Shown: positions 41,431 to 49,816 of the stretch, in pieces | How positions within the stretch are numbered: position 1 is the stretch's first letter | Layout of the letters: the number at the start of each line of letters is the position of its first letter | From: Bacteroidota bacterium | Lineage (GTDB): Bacteria; Bacteroidota; Bacteroidia; Bacteroidales; FEN-979 | Direction: 5' to 3' | Assembly (NCBI GenBank): GCA_026391835.1 | Contig: JAPLDF010000070.1 | Location: 31,389-95,388, forward strand | Length of the DNA stretch: 64,000 nucleotides | Position numbers and translations under genes: made by a program | The notes under the pieces: model-generated | What the model was told of the DNA's origin: nothing | What the model saw: the letters and a program-made list of their open reading frames with translations, nothing else | The model's database searches: none

Positions 41431-44256
41431 TTACTTTTTCCTGGCAGGCTTTGTAGCAGCAGGTTTTTTGGCAGCTGGTTTCTTTACAGCCGGTTTTGCA
41501 GGTAAAGCCACTTTTTTCTGTTTGATCACAGCCTGGGCTGCAGCCAAACGTGCGATGGGAACGCGGAACGGGGAACAACTTACGTAGTTGAATCCGAGGG
41601 AATGGCAGAATTCGACAGAAGCCGGTTCCCCGCCATGTTCGCCGCAGATACCGATCTTCAGGTCTTTACGGGTAGAACGCCCTTTATCAACAGCCATTCT
41701 CATCAACTGGCCAACACCTTCGAAATCGATCACCTGGAAGGGATCAACGGGAAGAATTTTCTGCTCAATATATTCAGGAACAAACCCGCCGATATCGTCA
41801 CGTGAGAACCCGAAGGTCATCTGGGTAAGGTCGTTGGTTCCAAATGAGAAGAATGTTGCGGTCTCTGCAATTTTATCTGCAGTGAGGGCAGCACGCGGAA
41901 TCTCGATCATGGTTCCGACCATGTGGGGAATCTCCTTCATCTTGAATTTCTTGCATACTTCTGCATAGATTTCATCGATGATCACATACTGGTGTTTCAA
42001 CTCCTTTTCGGTACAGGTAACCGGGATCATAATCTCGGGGAATACCTTTTTCTTCTCCTTCAGCAGTTCGGCAGTTGCCTCAAAGATCGCACGAACCTGC
42101 ATTTCGGTGATTTCAGGGTAGGTGATGCCCAAACGCACACCACGGTGGCCCATCATCGGGTTGGTTTCGTGAAGTGCATCGGCGCGGCGGTCGAACTCCT
42201 CTTTGGAGATCTTCAGGCTGTCGGCGATTTTTTTACGTGCCTCTTCGTTCTGCGGGATGAATTCGTGCAGTGGCGGATCAAGGGTGCGGATGGTGACAGG
42301 ATACCCGTCCATTGCAGCCAGGGTTTTTTTGATATCTTCCTTGACGTATGGATAAAGTTCGTCCAGTGCCTTGCGACGCTCTTCAACTGATTTCGAAGCG
42401 ATCATCTTGCGGAGGAGGAACAACGGCTTGTCGGCATTTTTACCATAGAACATATGCTCGGTACGGAACAATCCGATTCCTTCGGCGCCAAAAGCACGTG
42501 CTTTTGCGGCATCTTCGGGGGTATCGGCGTTGGTGCGGATCTTCATGGTCCGGATCCCGTCGCAAAGTGTCATGAAGGCCTGGAAATCAGGATTTTCTTC
42601 GGCAGCCTTGATCATCGGGAGCTGGCCGTTGTATATGTAACCTTTTGAACCGTTGAGGGAGATAAAATCACCTTCTTTCAACGTGATATCACCCATTTTC
42701 ATGGTTTTCTTTGAAGCCTCGATCTTAAGACCACCGGCACCAACGATACAGCATTTACCCCAACCGCGTGCCACAAGTGCAGCATGAGATGTCATACCGC
42801 CACGTGCGGTAAGGATGGCCTGTGCAGCGCGCATGCCTTCAATATCTTCAGGGTTGGTCTCTTCACGGACAAGGATCACGGTTTTGCCTTTCTTTGCCCA
42901 GGCAACAGCATCTTCGGAATTGAAGACGATTTGCCCGGTCGAGCCGCCGGGACCTGCTGGAAGTCCTTTTGCCATTGGCTTGGTGCTCTTTTCCGCCTTG
43001 GGATCAAGGATAGGATGGAGCAGTTCATCAAGCTGGCTGGGTTCCACGCGGGAAACAGCTTCCTCCTTTGTGATCAGTTTTTCATTGAACATGTCGACAG
43101 CCATTTTCACGGCTGCAGGTCCATTCCGTTTTCCAACACGGCACTGAAGCATGTAAAGTTTGCCATCCTGGATGGTAAACTCGATGTCGAGCATGTTGCG
43201 GTAATGCTTTTCGAGCGAGCGCTCAATTTTATAGAGAGCTTTGTAAACCGAAGGCATGGCTGTTTCCAGCGATTCCAGTTTCATGGTATGCTCGTTCTTT
43301 CCAATTTCGTTGATGGGGTTCGGGGTACGGATCCCGGCTACCACATCTTCGCCCTGGGCATTTGCAAGCCATTCGCCGTAAAAATAGTTTTCGCCTGTGG
43401 CAGGGTTACGTGTAAAAGCAACGCCGGTGGCAGATGTATCGCCCATGTTGCCGAAAACCATCGACTGAACATTCACGGCTGTACCCCATTCATCTGGAAT
43501 ACCTTCAAAACGGCGGTAGGAGATGGCACGCTTGCCATTCCAGCTGGAGAACACTGCACCGACTGCACCCCAGAGCTGTTCCATTGGGTCTTCGGGGAAA
43601 GCCTTGCCAAGTACGTCCTTTACTTTTTTCTTGTAGATATCGATAAGGGCTTTGAGGTCTTCCGCCGTAAGGTCGGTATCACTTTTCGCTCCTCTTTTTT
43701 CTTTCATTTTATGAAGCTCTTTTTCAAGCTGTACGCGAACACCCTGGCCCTCTTTGGGCTCGATGCCTGCTGCTTTTTCCATTACAACATCAGAATACAT
43801 CTGGATGAGGCGGCGCTGTGAATCATACACAAAGCGCGGGTTTTTGGTCTTCTTGATGAGGCCTTCACGGGTGATATCGTTCAAACCTACATTTAATACG
43901 GTTTCCATCATCCCCGGCATGGAGGCACGTGCACCGGAACGGACCGAAACAAGGAGGGGATTGGTTTTGTCGCCAAAGATGGCACCCATCTCTTTTTCAG
44001 TAGCTTTCAGACTATCAGCAACTTGTTTCTTTAACTCCTTCGGATAGGATTTTTTATTCTGTTGATAATAAGTACAAACTTCTGTGGTAATCGTAAAACC
44101 GGCAGGTACAGGAAGTCCTATGTTGACCATCTCAGCGAGGTTTGCACCTTTACCGCCAAGCAGATTCTTCATTTCGGCCGTTCCTTCGGCTTTTTTACCA
44201 CCAAAATAATAGACGTACTTGTTTTCTTTAGCTTGTTTTGCCATAATTGACATCAT
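41431..44256 (-). CDS. ppdK: Pyruvate, phosphate dikinase
   Basis: 941 residues (ATG 44256; ATGs at 44253 and 44244 are alternatives). It interconverts pyruvate, ATP and Pi with PEP, AMP and PPi. The ATP-grasp domain starts with LLGGKGANLAEM. The phospho-His swivel has GGMTSHAALVARGWGKCC. The C-terminal PEP-binding barrel has GICGEHGGEP and YVSCSPFRVPIARLAAAQ with the catalytic Cys. After the normal end, about 27 residues of Lys-Ala-Pro repeats follow (AKPAVKKPAAKKPAATKP), which is not part of the enzyme. It is monocistronic with its own -7 box and terminator. Confidence 0.96.
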   Translation of the reverse strand: MMSIMAKQAKENKYVYYFGGKKAEGTAEMKNLLGGKGANLAEMVNIGLPVPAGFTITTEVCTYYQQNKKSYPKELKKQVADSLKATEKEMGAIFGDKTNPLLVSVRSGARASMPGMMETVLNVGLNDITREGLIKKTKNPRFVYDSQRRLIQMYSDVVMEKAAGIEPKEGQGVRVQLEKELHKMKEKRGAKSDTDLTAEDLKALIDIYKKKVKDVLGKAFPEDPMEQLWGAVGAVFSSWNGKRAISYRRFEGIPDEWGTAVNVQSMVFGNMGDTSATGVAFTRNPATGENYFYGEWLANAQGEDVVAGIRTPNPINEIGKNEHTMKLESLETAMPSVYKALYKIERSLEKHYRNMLDIEFTIQDGKLYMLQCRVGKRNGPAAVKMAVDMFNEKLITKEEAVSRVEPSQLDELLHPILDPKAEKSTKPMAKGLPAGPGGSTGQIVFNSEDAVAWAKKGKTVILVREETNPEDIEGMRAAQAILTARGGMTSHAALVARGWGKCCIVGAGGLKIEASKKTMKMGDITLKEGDFISLNGSKGYIYNGQLPMIKAAEENPDFQAFMTLCDGIRTMKIRTNADTPEDAAKARAFGAEGIGLFRTEHMFYGKNADKPLFLLRKMIASKSVEERRKALDELYPYVKEDIKKTLAAMDGYPVTIRTLDPPLHEFIPQNEEARKKIADSLKISKEEFDRRADALHETNPMMGHRGVRLGITYPEITEMQVRAIFEATAELLKEKKKVFPEIMIPVTCTEKELKHQYVIIDEIYAEVCKKFKMKEIPHMVGTMIEIPRAALTADKIAETATFFSFGTNDLTQMTFGFSRDDIGGFVPEYIEQKILPVDPFQVIDFEGVGQLMRMAVDKGRSTRKDLKIGICGEHGGEPASVEFCHSLGFNYVSCSPFRVPIARLAAAQAVIKQKKVALPAKPAVKKPAAKKPAATKPARKK

Positions 44257-44283
44257 TTAGGTTAGTGAAAAATTTTGAAGCGG

Positions 44284-44291
44284 CAAAAGTA
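44284..44291 (-). promoter_or_regulatory. Putative -7 box of ppdK
   Basis: The reverse strand reads TACTTTTG (TAnnTTTG), 27 bp before ATG 44256. Confidence 0.55.
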
Positions 44292-44341
44292 CAAAATAAA
44301 ACACTTATAACCGTGAAATTCAGGGAGGAAATTTACTAACA

Positions 44342-44377
44342 GGGCCTGTCGAAGTTTGGTAACCGAGCTTGTCGAAG
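44342..44377. repeat. Two copies of a CTTCGACA(A/G)GC-type repeat after mtgA
   Basis: On the reverse strand, CTTCGACAAGCTCGG directly follows the mtgA stop codon, and CTTCGACAGGCCC follows after an 8-bp gap. The 5'-CTTCGACAGGCTC type of element is, from memory, scattered in many bacterial genomes. Confidence 0.6.
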
Positions 44378-45073
44378 TTAATAGTGGAGGGTGCCAATAT
44401 TGTTCATATTCCAGAGAATCCATTGCTGTCTCCCCCGGATGTAGGGAGTAGGAGAGGCCGCATCCCATTTAAGCGGATTTGGAAGTATAGCGGCTATCAG
44501 GGCGGATTCGCCACGGGAGATTTTTGTAGCCGGTTTTCCGAAAAACTTCTGGGACGCGGACTCTGCCCCGTAAATGCCGTTTCCCGTTTCAATGACATTC
44601 AGGTAGACCTCCAGGATACGTTTTTTCCCCCACACAAACTCGATCAACACGGTGAAATAAACTTCAAGCCCTTTCCGAACCCACGACCGCTGAGGCCATA
44701 GAAACACATTCTTGGCAGTTTGCTGGGAGATTGTACTAGCGCCCCGCATCTTTGTTCCCTGCTTTTTGGCATTGAACTCCTTTGCCTTTTCAATGGATTC
44801 GAAATCAAATCCGGAGTGATGCATGAAAAGGTTGTCTTCCGATGCCACCACCGCCAGCGGCAGGTTTGATGTCATGTTGTCCAAATTGACCCACTTGTGT
44901 TTTAACCTGATGGTTTGCCCGTTCCATGACTGTTCCACGATCCTGATGACCATGAGCGGTGTTAACGGGGGATTGATAAATTTATACAGGATGACAAAAA
45001 GCAGTGAGGTGACAAAATATATGATGATGAAGTACTTTAGGAACTTTAATGCGCGGAGTAAGAATTTTTTCAC
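44378..45073 (-). CDS. mtgA: Monofunctional biosynthetic peptidoglycan transglycosylase
   Basis: 231 residues of the GT51 family with one N-terminal membrane helix (about 10-32). The catalytic Glu is in [13 protein letters not shown], followed by [37 protein letters not shown] and [10 protein letters not shown]. It polymerises lipid II without a transpeptidase domain. The start is GTG at 45073, which overlaps the TGA that ends a short T9SS-domain remnant. Confidence 0.92.
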   Translation of the reverse strand: MKKFLLRALKFLKYFIIIYFVTSLLFVILYKFINPPLTPLMVIRIVEQSWNGQTIRLKHKWVNLDNMTSNLPLAVVASEDNLFMHHSGFDFESIEKAKEFNAKKQGTKMRGASTISQQTAKNVFLWPQRSWVRKGLEVYFTVLIEFVWGKKRILEVYLNVIETGNGIYGAESASQKFFGKPATKISRGESALIAAILPNPLKWDAASPTPYIRGRQQWILWNMNNIGTLHY

Positions 45074-45261
45074 CTGGAAGGAGGTATTATCTGATTAATA
45101 TGTATGTTTTGTTTCGTGACTTTTTTGTCGCCGATAGCCGCCTGGTAAAAATATTCGCCCCCAGGCGCGTTAACCCAGCCAATCACATCTGTGTATTTAC
45201 CGGGAGTTTTGTCTTCATCTACAAGGGTAGTGATGAGGTTTCCCTGCATATCAGAAAAGTG
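45070..45261 (-). pseudogene. Remnant of a C-terminal surface-protein sorting / FlgD-like domain
   Basis: An open stretch of 63 codons without a start. It encodes a typical last-domain pattern: SDMQGNLITTLVDEDK, DVIGWVNAPGGEYFY, IGDKKVTKQN. This matches the end of T9SS or FlgD-Ig-type C-terminal domains. Nothing upstream encodes the rest; the frame instead runs into an inverted octamer repeat at 45269. It is therefore probably the 3' leftover of a deleted secreted-protein gene. Its TGA overlaps the mtgA GTG. Confidence 0.7.
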
Positions 45262-45268
45262 TTAATTT

Positions 45269-45360
45269 GCCACAAGGACACAAAGACACAAAGGTTCACA
45301 AAGTATATATTTCAGATATTAAACACTTTGCGTATCTTAGTGTCTTGGTGTCTTGGTGGC
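45269..45360. repeat. Inverted octamer repeat (hairpin) at the end of a DUF4476 gene
   Basis: Two 35-bp arms (45269-45303 and 45326-45360) are inverted copies matching at 28 of 35 positions, around a 22-bp AT-rich loop. Each arm contains about three octamers of the CACAAAGA type. The right arm forms the last seven codons and the stop of the neighbouring gene. Confidence 0.88.
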
Positions 45361-46206
45361 ATTTATGTAGCGGTTAAGTTCTTCAATCGATGATTCAAAT
45401 TCAAAGGCATCGTTTAAAACAAAGTAATTGTTGACATCCCATGTGTATTTGTAGGCGAACTTGGCAAAATCAAGCCGGTTCGATTCAAAAGTGAAAAGCT
45501 TCATGACCTCTTTAACCTGCTGGCAACGCAGGCAGTTGGATCCCACGATCTGCTTGGCGATGGTCAGTTTGCTGCTTTCAAAAGATTTGGATGATATGGA
45601 CTCCACTGCCTGGTCAAAAGAATGGCTGCTCATTGGCCTCGGGCAACCTCTCGGGCCGGAATAGGCTTCGTGATCGTTGCGGTCTTCTTCACGCACCTCA
45701 TGGCCACTTACGCCTGAAGTCGTTTGCGTGGTCGTAGTTGTGATACTTGCCCCGCCCGGCATCCCGCCTGTCCTCACAGTCGTGGTTTGACTTACGGTCG
45801 AGGTGCTTACCCGGGGCGTGGCTGAATAGATATAGACATCCTGGCTTTTCTGGGGCTCCCCGACCTCATCCACCGGTGCACTGCCAGTCATGCGCAAAAC
45901 CCACAGTCCTTTTTTGTTTTTCAGGACCTGGCATGTCACTTCAACTTCGGGCTTGAGGTAAACGGTTTTATTGATCTCCGGGATTGTTTTGTTATCAAAA
46001 AGAACCTTAACTTTATAACTGGGTGCATTCAACCCGGTAATTTTAACATTGGTCTGAGGGTCGGGTGATTGCTGTATCCCATTCATAATGACGGTAAAAG
46101 GTTCATTTTCCTGGGTGAAGATCACCATGTTTGAAAACTGGGCATGTGTTTTGATTGCCAGCAAAAAAATGATGCAAACTGATTTAAGTACTTTGTTGCA
46201 GTTCAT
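45337..46206 (-). CDS. DUF4476 protein, copy 1
   Basis: 289 residues. Signal peptide at about 1-22. An N-terminal beta domain of ~110 residues is followed by a Ser/Thr/Gly linker with TTTTTQTTSG. The C-terminal DUF4476 domain spans about 190-280 (FDQAVESISSKSFESSKL, VKEVMKLFTFESNRLDFAKFAY, VLNDAFEFESS). The domain is frequent in Bacteroidota surface or periplasmic proteins; its function is unknown. The last residues ATKTPRH and the stop come from a repeat arm and have no match in the neighbouring paralogue (46230-46997). It lies 23 bp after that paralogue. Confidence 0.85.
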   Translation of the reverse strand: MNCNKVLKSVCIIFLLAIKTHAQFSNMVIFTQENEPFTVIMNGIQQSPDPQTNVKITGLNAPSYKVKVLFDNKTIPEINKTVYLKPEVEVTCQVLKNKKGLWVLRMTGSAPVDEVGEPQKSQDVYIYSATPRVSTSTVSQTTTVRTGGMPGGASITTTTTQTTSGVSGHEVREEDRNDHEAYSGPRGCPRPMSSHSFDQAVESISSKSFESSKLTIAKQIVGSNCLRCQQVKEVMKLFTFESNRLDFAKFAYKYTWDVNNYFVLNDAFEFESSIEELNRYINATKTPRH

Positions 46207-46229
46207 GTAATGGGAAGTTGCCTGATGAA

Positions 46230-46997
46230 TTATTTTGATTTCTCGGAAATATACCGGTCGAGTTCGGTCCTGGATTTATCGGAATGAAGGGCATCCTTCA
46301 CATCTGAATAATTATCGCGATCGTATGTATGGTCATAGGCGAATTTTGCAAAACTGAGCCTGGATGATTCCGTGTCAAACACATGGATGACAAGTACTAC
46401 CTGGGAAACTGTCAGACAGTGGGTTTCCGTCATTTTTTTCGCTGCACTCAACTGCATGGGCTCAAAAGGGCGGGCACTGATATCAACCAGCTGGCCTGTG
46501 AAATCAGGATCTGACATCGGATGATCACACCCGGCGGCCTTCGCTGATTTTCCGGTTTCGGCTTTCGCAGGCTCCTCTGGTTTCGTCTCTTTCTTATCTG
46601 TTGAGCCAGAGCCGGCGGGGGGTGGTGTCGGATTTTCCTGTCCTGTTGTTTTCACTTCATCCATCCATTCTGAGGAAGTTGATTCCAGTGTGAAAACACC
46701 TTTGGCATTTTTTTCCACTTTGTAATACATGGTGGCACCGGGCCGGTTAAAAACCATTTTGCTGAGTTCCTTCACTGAGGCATCCGGGAAGACCACCTTG
46801 ATTTTAAAACTCGGGCCGCCTGGATTATCTGCTTCAACCCTGGCTGAGGGTTCAGCGTTTTTGGATTTACTACCGAAAAACAGGGTGAATTTTTCCCCCT
46901 TTGGAGCAAACACAACGACCGTGCCGAATTGTGCTATACTGCTCAAACTTATGGTAATAAGAAAAATTACCATGAAATACCGTGCAAGTGAGTTCAT
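46230..46997 (-). CDS. DUF4476 protein, copy 2
   Basis: 255 residues. Signal peptide at about 1-22. An N-terminal beta domain resembles that of the downstream paralogue (FGTVVVFAPKGEKFTLFFG; SFKIKVVFPD). A linker of Pro/Lys/Glu follows, then DUF4476 at about 165-250 (FTGQLVDISARPFEPMQL, VSQVVLVIHVFDTESSRLSFAKFAY, ELDRYISEKSK). It is an old tandem duplicate of 45337-46206, well diverged. It has its own -7 box, so the pair can be transcribed apart from the T9SS genes upstream, although all share one strand. Confidence 0.85.
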   Translation of the reverse strand: MNSLARYFMVIFLITISLSSIAQFGTVVVFAPKGEKFTLFFGSKSKNAEPSARVEADNPGGPSFKIKVVFPDASVKELSKMVFNRPGATMYYKVEKNAKGVFTLESTSSEWMDEVKTTGQENPTPPPAGSGSTDKKETKPEEPAKAETGKSAKAAGCDHPMSDPDFTGQLVDISARPFEPMQLSAAKKMTETHCLTVSQVVLVIHVFDTESSRLSFAKFAYDHTYDRDNYSDVKDALHSDKSRTELDRYISEKSK

Positions 46998-47020
46998 AAT
47001 TTTAAGGTTAAATGAGGAGA

Positions 47021-47028
47021 CAAATATA
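47021..47028 (-). promoter_or_regulatory. Putative -7 box of the DUF4476 pair
   Basis: The reverse strand reads TATATTTG (TAnnTTTG), 24 bp before ATG 46997. Confidence 0.5.
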
Positions 47029-47070
47029 AGTTAATTGGATTTTATTTCAGTTTTTTGACATCTTAAAATG

Positions 47071-48849
47071 TTATTTCCCGTTCCTGCCGGTTACCATGAA
47101 CTCGGTTCTGCGGTTAAACTGATGCTCGGGCTCAGAACACCCGTTCCCCGCGGCACAGTCGCATCTGTTCAGTAATTTGGTCTTTCCGTATCCCCTGGCA
47201 AGAATCCTGGAAGGTGATATCCCACGGGAGATGATGTATTGTACTGCAGATTCCGCCCGTTTCTGCGACAGGTCCATGTTGTAAGACTCGGAACCGCGGC
47301 AGTCGGTATGCGATCCAAGCTCAATGGTGATCGGATAGTCCTCCATAATGCTGACAAGTTTATCCAGCGATGGTATGGCATCAGCACGGATATCCCATTT
47401 GTCAAAATCATAGAAAATATTTTCCAGCCTGTAGCTTTTATTGATCTCGAGCGTGTCGGAAAGAGATTTTACCGGAGTCCCATTAACCACGGACACTGCA
47501 ATTGCTGGCGGTCCAGGTGAAACTGGCGGGATTTGTACCGGCAGAATCTTCCGGAAGCAGTAAATATCGTCGCTTCCGGCACCTCCCGGCCTGTTTGAAC
47601 TGAATAATCCACCATCATTATTTCCGGAAATTGACAGTGAAAAGTCATCCCAGGAAGAATTCACCGGCCATCCAAGGTTGTGCGGCGTGCTCCAATGACT
47701 TTCAGTATTTCTTGTGACAAACAAATCCAGCCCGCCAAAACCGGGCAGGCCATCCGAGGCGTAATAGAGGTCCCCGTTGGCGGCGGCAAAGGGAAACATC
47801 TCTTTTCCGGCGGTATTTACTGCAGGGCCGGGGTTTATGGGAGCGCTCCATGAATTTTGACCGTAAATGCAATACCAGATATCCGTTTCCCCATAGCCTC
47901 CCGGCATGTCAGAAACAAAATAGAGTGTTTTCCTGTCTTTTGTAAGCGCAGGATGGCCGACAGAATAATTTTCACTGTTCAGAAAGAAGGGCTCTGCTGC
48001 CGACCATTTGCCATCCTGCTTCTCAGCATAGAATATTTTTAAAAGATGTGTCCTGACCGGGCCAGGGTCTTTTTTCCCTTTGTCATGCGTTAATTGTGTC
48101 TGGTTTATGAAAATTTTTGTGAAGCCCTGGTTAAACGTCACCGGCCCTTCATGCCATCCCTGCCCGGAAAGGCCGGAAAAGGGAAGGGGGGAGGTGAAAT
48201 CTCCGAAAATACTGTCCGCATGAACTGGTGCTGCAGAGTAAAGGTTCAGGTAGCTGTTTCCAGTCCAGCCATAGATTTTTCCTGCAGTGGTTGCAGAAAT
48301 GCGGTCACTTGCGAATAAGATGCCTCCGGGGTAAAAAACTGCACCAAATTCCGATTGCGGAGTATTCAGACCAATGGGATTCCTGGTTTCGAATTCAGGT
48401 TTCAACGCCTGCCATGCGACGGCGCTGTCGCAGTAATCCGCAAAGAGCCTTCCACGTTGCTGACCCTGGACGATGGAATCATACCTGAGAAAATAAATCT
48501 TTGCCAGGGCGTATTCACCTGCCGAGCGCAACGCCTGGGCATAGTGAAAAAAAACGATGGGGCAGGGGTGCACTTCAGACCGGCAGTTGGCCAGCCTTGC
48601 AATGGCCAGTGCATACCAGGTTTTTGCTCCGGGAACATCGTTCAGCATGCGGTAGCAGTCAGCCATGGCGAGGGTGGTTTCAAAGTTTGGCTCCCGGTCT
48701 TTTTTAGCAATATCTTTTTGCAGTATTTCAACAGCCTTTGAATAATTAAACAGCGACATCTCTTTCTGTGCACGTTGCAGGGCAGGCTGTGTAAAACCAT
48801 TCAGGCTGGTTAGCAATACGACGACAGGGACGATGATTCGGAGGAGCAT
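47071..48849 (-). CDS. TPR / PD40 propeller / OmpA-family protein (PorE-related)
   Basis: 592 residues. Signal peptide at about 1-20; TPR-like helices at about 25-135; PD40-type blades at about 150-430 (YFVSDMPGGYGETDIWY, YYASDGLPGFGGLDLFVT, FSSNRPGGAGSDDIYCF); and OmpA peptidoglycan-binding from about 475 (LGSHTDCRGSESYNMDLSQKRAESAVQYI). The carboxypeptidase-regulatory-like domain seen in the 12307-14340 protein is absent. The C-terminal CDCAAGNGC insert before NRRTEF is typical of this Bacteroidota subfamily. It lies 15 bp after a PorP/SprF gene, and together they probably form a peptidoglycan-linked outer-membrane unit. Confidence 0.87.
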   Translation of the reverse strand: MLLRIIVPVVVLLTSLNGFTQPALQRAQKEMSLFNYSKAVEILQKDIAKKDREPNFETTLAMADCYRMLNDVPGAKTWYALAIARLANCRSEVHPCPIVFFHYAQALRSAGEYALAKIYFLRYDSIVQGQQRGRLFADYCDSAVAWQALKPEFETRNPIGLNTPQSEFGAVFYPGGILFASDRISATTAGKIYGWTGNSYLNLYSAAPVHADSIFGDFTSPLPFSGLSGQGWHEGPVTFNQGFTKIFINQTQLTHDKGKKDPGPVRTHLLKIFYAEKQDGKWSAAEPFFLNSENYSVGHPALTKDRKTLYFVSDMPGGYGETDIWYCIYGQNSWSAPINPGPAVNTAGKEMFPFAAANGDLYYASDGLPGFGGLDLFVTRNTESHWSTPHNLGWPVNSSWDDFSLSISGNNDGGLFSSNRPGGAGSDDIYCFRKILPVQIPPVSPGPPAIAVSVVNGTPVKSLSDTLEINKSYRLENIFYDFDKWDIRADAIPSLDKLVSIMEDYPITIELGSHTDCRGSESYNMDLSQKRAESAVQYIISRGISPSRILARGYGKTKLLNRCDCAAGNGCSEPEHQFNRRTEFMVTGRNGK

Positions 48850-48864
48850 CTGTGAGGTTTAGGA

Positions 48865-49809
48865 TTAAAAGTACCTGGGCGTTAACATACGGTCCTTATG
48901 AAAAATATCAAACTCATACCCGATCCTGATTTCATGTGAACCGGAGTTGTAGGATTTCAGGATGTTGAACCAGATATCATAAGAATACCCGATTGCGAAC
49001 CCTTTGCCAATGTTCACCTGGATCATCATTGCCAGCGCCTGGTCTGTGCGGTAGGCAGCGCCCAGCGTCAGCAGGTTGTTTATCAGGAAACTGGCATTGA
49101 AATCGGCCTGTAACCGGGTTTCAGGCAGGTACTTGACCAGGATGGAAGGGATAAAGTCGAGGTTCACATTCACCGGGATAGCACCACCCGCAATCGCATA
49201 AAAATTCCTGCGGAGCCGGGTAAAGCTGGTTTTATCACCGGGCACTGTGCCGGATACCAGTATCTGGTTTTCCAGCAGGTGCCTGGCTGATAAACCGGCA
49301 TAAAACCTGTTCCCATAGTAATACATCCCGAAATCAACATCGGGAACCGCCTTGTTTGTCAGCTGGCCTGTGAGCAGGAGATCTCCCTGGTCCCTGGGGT
49401 CGAGGAGCCCCTGGTTGATATCCATGTATTTGAACCCTGCCTGAACACCAAAGCACAAGGTTGTCGACGGGAACAGGATGCGGTAAGCAAAAGCAGCCAT
49501 CATGCCGTAATCGATCGTCGGGCCAAGTTCATCGCGGTATGCATTCAGGCCGATGCCGATCTTTGGGTTGCGCAACGGCGTATGTGCATTGAATGAGACA
49601 GTTCTGGGTGCTCCCTTGATGCCAACCCACTGTATCCGGGTGATGAGGTCAAGCGAGAATCGTCCTGCGCTCCCGGCATATGCAGGATTAAAAGCAAGTT
49701 TGTTATAGGCGTACTGCGTGAACAGGGGATCCTGCTGGCCAAAGGAATTTGAAGCCCACAAGACTATAAGAATGATTAGTATATCCCTGATGTTGTCACG
49801 TCTGTTCAT
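48865..49809 (-). CDS. PorP/SprF-family T9SS outer-membrane protein
   Basis: 314 residues. Signal peptide, then the family opening QDPLFTQYAYNKLAFNPAYAGS and a predicted barrel with regular amphipathic strands to the C-terminus (SHEIRIGYEFDIFHK). SprF of Flavobacterium is needed to secrete the adhesin SprB, and such genes often sit beside genes for large cargo with type B sorting domains. That is the case here: the giant cargo gene ends 8 bp upstream. Confidence 0.93.
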   Translation of the reverse strand: MNRRDNIRDILIILIVLWASNSFGQQDPLFTQYAYNKLAFNPAYAGSAGRFSLDLITRIQWVGIKGAPRTVSFNAHTPLRNPKIGIGLNAYRDELGPTIDYGMMAAFAYRILFPSTTLCFGVQAGFKYMDINQGLLDPRDQGDLLLTGQLTNKAVPDVDFGMYYYGNRFYAGLSARHLLENQILVSGTVPGDKTSFTRLRRNFYAIAGGAIPVNVNLDFIPSILVKYLPETRLQADFNASFLINNLLTLGAAYRTDQALAMMIQVNIGKGFAIGYSYDIWFNILKSYNSGSHEIRIGYEFDIFHKDRMLTPRYF

Positions 49810-49816
49810 GCATCTT

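Noticed and set aside
42784..43821. 345-residue frame opposite pyruvate phosphate dikinase
   Set aside because: It is antisense to a highly conserved gene; long shadow frames are expected there from its codon use.
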